DNA from: Macrobrachium rosenbergii | Lineage: Eukaryota; Arthropoda; Malacostraca; Decapoda; Palaemonidae | Length of the DNA: 64,000 bases | Direction: 5' to 3' | NCBI RefSeq assembly: GCF_040412425.1 | Contig: NC_089768.1 | Location: 3,602,001-3,666,000 of the forward strand | In this document: one piece after another, positions 58,398 to 64,000 of the stretch | Numbering within the stretch: the stretch's first letter is position 1 | How the letters are laid out: each line of letters begins with the position of its first letter | Made by a program: the position numbers and the translations under genes | The notes under the pieces: generated by a model | The model's database searches: none | Told to the model about the DNA's origin: nothing | What the model saw: the letters and a program-made list of their open reading frames with translations, nothing else

Positions 58398-59105
58398 ATT
58401 TACCTAAACATGTACCCATAATGCTAAGTTACCATTTTGTCTAGCTAGAATTAATGTTTCATTTATTCCCAAGCTACCTAGTCTAAGCTAACGCTGAATC
58501 TAGTAATGGGATGTTTCGTAAAGGGTTATCACTTAACCTAATATAAGGTTATGCTTAATCAGGATTATTTAGGTCACGCTTAAGTGTATAGGCTATATAA
58601 AAAAGAAAAATTTTACTGATATGTAGCCCTATAGCTTCGCTACCATTTTATCTTGCTCAGATTATTGCTATTATCTAATCCTAGGGTCCTTGGTAATTTA
58701 GGTTAATACCTAATCCAGGTTATTTGGTTCACACTTAAGGATATGTAATCCTAGATTATAGGCTACAGAGAACATCCACTATTTATCCAGTCTATATTAT
58801 TCTCAGTCTGATCTAGGCTACAGCTTAGATTTATTGTAGACATCATAGAATCTGAAAGGATTTTCTATATTAATGATAAATTGTAGCACATTTCTTTTGG
58901 TTAAAACATTTAATTGAAACGACAAGTTTTTAAAAGAATTTGCACTTTTCACAACTAACAATTTGTGATTACAACTTAACCTTAGCCATGTATTAGCAAG
59001 AAAAGCCGGGTTTTTGGATTTCACACAAATTAAATACTAATTACAAAGTTTAAAACTTTATCTGGGACTTAAAACTAAACACTTAACTTGCTTCATTTGG
59101 CTTTT
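58398..59105 (-). mobile_element. DIRS 5' leader region, AT-rich
   Basis: Non-coding AT-rich DNA between the deleted coding region and the inverted end at 59,106-59,485. CTAGNCTA-like repeats (for example gctacctagtctaagctaac) recur. Assigned to the element only by position. Confidence 0.4.
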
Positions 59106-59485
59106 CTGCTGTAGGCAATTCCATAATGGTTGAAATTTGGAGCACTGACGATAATTGAATCTTTTCCAAATGGACCAATGGAAAGTCTGTTTGTCAACAA
59201 TATGGTGGCCTGCTTATGCGCTATAATTGCTTCCTCTTCTAGCAGGTTTGATGAAGGAATAACCTGGGTACAGCTTTGCTGTAAGATAAGGGAAAGAGCC
59301 CTCTTATCTTTGAGTCCATTACATACTCCATTACATGTTGTAGTGTGTATCATTATGACACAATACCTGGCCAAGAGACTGACCAAAAGAGAATTCTTTG
59401 ATAGTATTAGTTTTGTCACCACGGAGCTCTGACAGAACATGGAAGGTATCTCCTTGAGGACGAAACAAGCGACTACGCTATGAAA
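59106..59485 (-). mobile_element. DIRS inverted terminal repeat
   Basis: Reverse complement of 55,757-56,040: TCTTGGCCAGGTATTGTGTC, ATTCTCTTTTGGTCAG and CAAGGAGATACCTTCCATGT in inverted orientation. This closes the 55,739-59,485 element. Confidence 0.85.
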
Positions 59486-59746
59486 AATATAAGTAAATGA
59501 TATATAAACTTTAAATAAAATATAAATATTAATGCACAAATAAAAAAGAAAGAAAACAAATATCCTCAAAAGGTGGATAGGTATGCCAGATATATTTTTT
59601 TTAAACTTAAAGTAATAGGTATTGTACACTAACAGTGCTAGTAGTATTATATTATTTGTCAATATTTGTATGATGGAGGGGACCTTACCCCAGTCTAAAA
59701 TGGAAGTCAGTATATTTTAATTAAAAAAAAAAAAAATTTTTCTTAC

Positions 59747-59865
59747 CTACATTATAAGAAGCCAGTAGATAGGTATCCCAGCTCTGCCGTCTTCGTGGAA
59801 GTGATGGCAATATCACTTCAGTTTCACCATTGTTCATAGCCAAAAATGTTCCTTTTCCATATTTG
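59747..59865 (-). CDS. VPS62-like protein exon
   Basis: Reads KYGKGTFLAMNNGETEVILP, then SLPRRRQSWDTYLLASYNV. It connects the N-terminal APxxWLH region to the cysteine pair in the next exon. Acceptor ctactttcag; donor GTAAG at 59,746. It starts in phase 2 (completing Ser) and ends in phase 1 (completing Glu). The sequence itself is less conserved than other exons; the call rests on exact phase fit and position. Confidence 0.75.
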
Positions 59866-60021
59866 CTGAAAGTAGTAATAATGTAAGCATTAAATGGGTC
59901 TAATAATATTTTCGAGCTGAATTTCAGTTATATACATATGACTCTAGGTAGACCATGAGTTTAGGCAGGCTCACAGTGTTGTCTTAAGAAATTGATGTTA
60001 CCAAGGGGTTAAGTACAGAAA

Positions 60022-60023
<2 letters not shown>
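59866..60023. other. Intron of the VPS62-like gene
   Basis: No feature recognised. Confidence 0.4.

Positions 60024-60102
<79 letters not shown>
60024..60102. repeat. (TC)n microsatellite
   Basis: About 79 bases of pure TC repeat. Confidence 0.95.
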
Positions 60103-60105
<3 letters not shown>

Positions 60106-62859
60106 AGAACTTTGGAACTGTCAGGATTTCTGTGCCAACATGAGTTCAAATATACTTCACATTGTCTTTGTTAACAAAAATTTTATCATAAAAATTTTGG
60201 ATTTTGGCATATGTCAAACTATTTGTTTTGTTATAAATTTGTATCATATTTGCAGTTATCATGGGAGTTCTGCAGAAAGTTCTGCCTTTGGTATAATTTG
60301 AAAAGCAACATTATTTTGGAGTATTCGCTTAGAAATTACTGTATAGTTGGGACCATGTTTTCGGGCAATTTTCTCCTTTAGTTATTGCCCATGTGATTCC
60401 AGAGCCCACTATGGTCATGGCCATGGATAAAAGTCTAAATTTCAAACAAACTACATCTGCTTTCCAGTGCTATGTAGATTTATCTGCCTGCTCAGAAACC
60501 AGTGAGCAAGCTAGAGGATAGAATAACCAAACATGGATAGAGTGTCTTGTCAGCAGCTTCACCACATTAAGTGGTAGATTGTTGATTTCATTTTGTCTTG
60601 AACAATTAGATTATATTTTCTACTCGGATTTGAATGTTAGGTAAACTTCACATAATTGGAAGTATTCTCAAATATGAACTTGAATTTAATATGCACAGCT
60701 ATAAAGGAGTATTAATATTAATAGAGAGAAAAGTTGTTACACTGCAAGGCAGGACTGAGTTGTGCAGCCTCTTGAGTTAAACTCAGGTCAACCCAATGTA
60801 TACCTAAAAAATAAAGAATTAATTAAAAAAGGCAACAGGTCTTAATCAAATACTGATAATTTTGATGAAAAATTGGTAGTGTAAAATATCGTTTAAAGTT
60901 CGAAATGAAACTGATTGAATTGAATATGTCTTGCTTTGCCATTTTGATGGATCATGTTGGGGTTGCTTGCTGATACAGTAAACAGATGACTAGTCCACTG
61001 AACACAGATGAGCTTGAGGCCTGGGAAGGATGTGGGCAGGTAACCAAGAAGATTCTAAGTACACAGGTTTGCAGGGGTTAACCTTATATCCCCCCAGTGT
61101 TGTCTGTTGCTTCTGACACACAATGCATTTCATTTTCGGTAAAATAAAAAATGGGATAATGCTTGTGGATTAGCTTTGACATCTCCACTAAAGGCCAAAC
61201 CTGAAAAGGAGATTATTCGACAGGTGGTGCATCCAAAAGTTTAAACTTAATTAATTTGTAAATGAAATAGTTTGAGAATTCTACAGGAATGTGACATTGA
61301 TGGGTATTGGTTGGAGCTTGAGAAGAAAGGTTTTTAGGCGCTAAGAATTCTTTTAAAAGGAAGTGGGAAATATGGATATGTGAGAATGAATTTGAATCAA
61401 ATGAGCGAAATTTATAATGGATGAGTGTTAGAATCATTAGCTTATTGAAAAGAAACAAAATAAAATGGAGAAAGGGAAGCAAAAATGTCACATCTTGGTG
61501 CCACAGAGGTAGCAGCAATGGGGTGGAAGGTAAGGTTCATCAGCTGTTAGTATTACAGAATGTAAATGAAGGTAGTGAATGAACAGACAATATCTCTGGT
61601 AAAGGAGTTGCTAACCGTGCTATGACGAACATGAGCAGCACTCATTCTTAAAGTAGGTTAACCTAACAGGTATTAGGGTTATCCTGTAAGGTTGAATTCC
61701 CCTGTATTCTTGATAGAGATTATTATGTAGGGTGTTCTGAGACTTTATTTCTAATCTAGTCTGTATTACAGTAGTGACTTAATTTCATAAAGGCTTACAC
61801 AGGATATTTCTAGCAGCTGATGATATTGAGATATGGATAATCTAGTAGCCATTACTTCTCTTAATCAATATGGACAGTTCTCAGTAAATGAATCAACTCA
61901 GACAAAACATGAACTGCTCAGTCAAGGCCAAACAATTCATTTATAGCAGACCAAGAAAGGCGATACAGTACAGGATTCCAGTCTGTATCTTGACTCTAAG
62001 TTTTCTCATTGAGCCTTGGGTTGCTTGTGCTTGCCTTAATCGGGGCCCCTTTGTCACTTCAGGTCGTCTTATCTCATTGTCAGAACATCAGGAGTTCAAT
62101 GCACCTTCCACCTAAATTGCTATTCAGGCTATATAAAAGTAGTGTTTACAGTGAAGCAAATAAAATCTTTTGTGGAGAAAAGTAAAAAACATTTTTCAGT
62201 GCAATCCATTACTTAACAAGGAGCGTCCACTGCCTGACTTCGCTACATTGTTTGCAAGTGGATCAAACAACACATATAGTGATTCATTCAACTACCGCAG
62301 ACCACTTGATACCTGCACATATATACCTGCTTACCTTAGCCTTTGGAGTTGCTTCTGATAGATGACCTGTGCACAGTTAGGCTATGTAAAAGTAATAGTT
62401 TTGCACTGAAGAAAAGCTTGTTTTTAAAAGACTTTTTCATTTTAGTGTTTTAATTTCTACAATATCCATCCTTAATCATTTTTCTTATTCTATAAATTAT
62501 ATTGCATGATATTATGTTTTGAAGACATAAATATTATTTGATTATGTATCATAAAAAAATTTTTTTAATCTTGAATTATAAAATACTTTTTATTCTAGTT
62601 TGTGTTGTTTAGATGTCAGTAGTTTAATGTAAATTATCAGCAATTTTATATTGTGGATGAATTTTCTTTATGTAATATAATTGTATAGATAAAAAAAGCT
62701 TTTAGCAACTTTTATACTGGTTAAATTGAAAATTACCAAATCACGATATTCATTTGATAAAAAGAAATTATGCATTATGCCTCTTTGGTTCTGCGTTCAT
62801 TTTTATTGAAATCTCCCTTCTGTGAATGTGTATAGACGTGAATATTTAAATATACTAAC
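60103..62859. other. Intron of the VPS62-like gene, mostly unique
   Basis: 2.75 kb of AT-rich sequence. Short open frames exist on both strands, but none shows splice sites or family motifs. I see no transposon hallmarks either. Confidence 0.4.
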
Positions 62860-62965
62860 CTTGGTTTAATGTGTTGGAGGAAATTCACTACCGAACTTGG
62901 ATAAAATTGCTCCTTTGAATGTAACCACACAATTGGAGCCCACTGAATAGCTAGCTCTTGACGTT
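62860..62965 (-). CDS. VPS62-like protein exon, N-terminal part
   Basis: Reads RQELAIQWAPIVWLHSKEQF, then YPSSVVNFLQHIKP. L-A-x-x-x-A-P-x-x-W-L-H-x-x-E-x-x-x-P-S-S-V is the N-terminal signature of the VPS62/DUF946 family. Acceptor tttaatcaacag ends at 62,966; donor GTTAGT at 62,859. Begins in phase 1, so at least one upstream coding exon with the start codon must exist; I could not identify it in the remaining 1 kb. Confidence 0.9.
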
Positions 62966-63239
62966 CTGTTGATTAAAGTTATGTGTTATAAAATTTATTA
63001 TACAATTTTGCTCAAGTGTTAATTCGTGCTATATTTCTATTTCAGGTTAGTCCGTTGCTCTTAGATGAATGTTGCAAGTGGTAAGTGTATTCATTTTTAT
63101 GTATGGTTCAGCTCTGTGCAAAAAAATTAAACCCCAGCTCTCAAGTAGGATTTGGCCGCTTGTCTTCCAAGGTTTGCAGACCCTGCAGTGGGAGAAAACA
63201 TTTACACTCCATTCGAAACTGGTGCCACTTACCTACGAG
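62966..63239. other. Intron or 5' region of the VPS62-like gene
   Basis: A short segment, 63,045-63,080, is bounded by ttctatttcag and GTAAGTG on the plus strand. No family match. Confidence 0.3.
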
Positions 63240-63340
63240 CTGTTTTTCTCCAAGTACACTTCCTTAGTTGGGTCAGTAATGCTTTGTGGTTGCAACTCAG
63301 AAGACATAGAGTTCAAATCCTGCTTTTCATGTGATATTTA
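63240..63340 (+). repeat. Candidate tRNA-derived SINE
   Basis: TTAGTTGGGTCAGTAATG resembles a tRNA D-arm/A-box region, and GAGTTCAAATCC about 50 bases later is close to the B box. Not a functional tRNA: no acceptor stem pairing was seen. Confidence 0.4.
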
Positions 63341-64000
63341 TGAATGCTGTAATTGACACTTAAATGAGAGAATTGAACTTCAGTTCTCTATGAGGATTTG
63401 AACTCTGTGTGGAAAAGGCATTAGTGGTATTGGAAGCGGCAGTTGTCTTATGATGAAAGGGCTAAGTCCATCCTTGTGTTCAACCCTAGGTAGCTCCCAC
63501 CTGTGTCGAGTCTGATGGGCAAATCTGCCAGAACATTTGCTTGAACTCCGATTTCAAGTGTCCTCCTGGACTGTTTTATATTTATTGTGTGACTGATGAT
63601 GGTGGATTCAGAACCTATCTTTTGTACAGGCAGCTTACTTATGGAAAACATCACGGCGCCACTCCAGTTTATGGTACGACCAGTATCCCTCATATGTACG
63701 AAAAATCTAAACTCTCAGAACTATATCATATTGATCAATTTTGCTCAGTTAGTCTTAGTGAGGTGAATCATCTGGTCTCCCCAATGTAAATTGCATTACA
63801 ATTCCTGCAAGATATTTTGTAAACACCAACATCTTGTTTTTTCTATTTAGATATACATTAATGCCTGAACAGCCGATTGATCTCTGATCGTGAAAAATAA
63901 ATGTATTATGCCATTTATTTTATCATTGAAGTATACTGTATTTGTTATTAGTAGGACCTTTATATTATTATTTTGTTTTTTGCTTTATTGATAGCTTCTC
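63341..64000. other. Unassigned sequence at window end
   Basis: Open frames on both strands near 63,450-63,790 share no motif with VPS62 or retroelements that I recognise. No gene supported. Confidence 0.3.

Noticed and set aside
63034..63080. A 47-bp plus-strand microexon of ARP8
   Set aside because: Splice-like borders are present, but the encoded residues fit no part of ARP8 and the phase is not supported.
63240..63340. Functional tRNA gene
   Set aside because: A/B-box-like motifs exist, but I cannot pair an acceptor stem or a proper anticodon arm, so a SINE remnant is more likely.
63448..63789. First exon of the VPS62-like gene, or a new gene
   Set aside because: Frames on both strands are open by about 80 codons, but none has a recognised motif, signal peptide or matching splice phase.

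Overview
The window is eukaryotic nuclear DNA, almost certainly from a decapod crustacean and most likely a shrimp-like one. The evidence is: spliced genes with very long introns; extreme (TA)n and (TC)n microsatellites; DIRS, Ty3/Gypsy-like, BEL/Pao-like and non-LTR retroelement remnants; and dispersed repeats I associate with decapod genomes (for example 32,391-32,650 and 39,962-40,215). The species-level guess rests on recall, not on a search.

Two host genes are supported. On the plus strand, four phase-0 exons (794-961, 7580-7792, 16553-16726, 25874-25984) encode an internal part of actin-related protein 8 (ARP8/ACTR8), a subunit of INO80-type chromatin remodellers. Its start lies before the window, and I find no further exons after 25,984. 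On the minus strand, six exons between 62,965 and 30,729 encode a VPS62/DUF946-family protein. Its stop codon and a candidate poly(A) signal are present, but its first exon is not identified. If the rest of ARP8 lies beyond base 64,000, the VPS62-like gene would sit antisense inside one ARP8 intron.

Most other bases are transposable elements and simple repeats. Plus-strand DIRS (tyrosine-recombinase retrotransposon) remnants lie at 1.4-3.2 kb, 12.6-15.2 kb, 28.7-29.8 kb and 41.1-49.9 kb. Minus-strand ones lie at 17.5-25.8 kb, 44.4-48.6 kb (inserted inside the 41.1-49.9 kb element), 55.7-59.5 kb, and fragments at 32.8-33.2 kb and 35.5-36.7 kb. A Ty3/Gypsy-like 3' portion interrupts the 17.5-25.8 kb DIRS. 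Non-LTR remnants lie at 9.5-10.8 kb (with a 2A-like motif), 52.0-52.6 kb and 53.6-54.9 kb, and a BEL/Pao-like remnant lies at 10.8-11.9 kb.

Three small inverted-repeat transposon families stand out: R1 (CAGT...AACCCCC ends), R2 (CAGGCAGTCCCC ends) and R3 (related ends, different core). They are flanked by TA, and several are embedded in long (TA)n arrays. One R1 copy sits inside a non-LTR endonuclease domain, and removing it with one TA gives back a continuous reading frame. No tRNA, rRNA, CRISPR or prokaryotic-type operon was seen.
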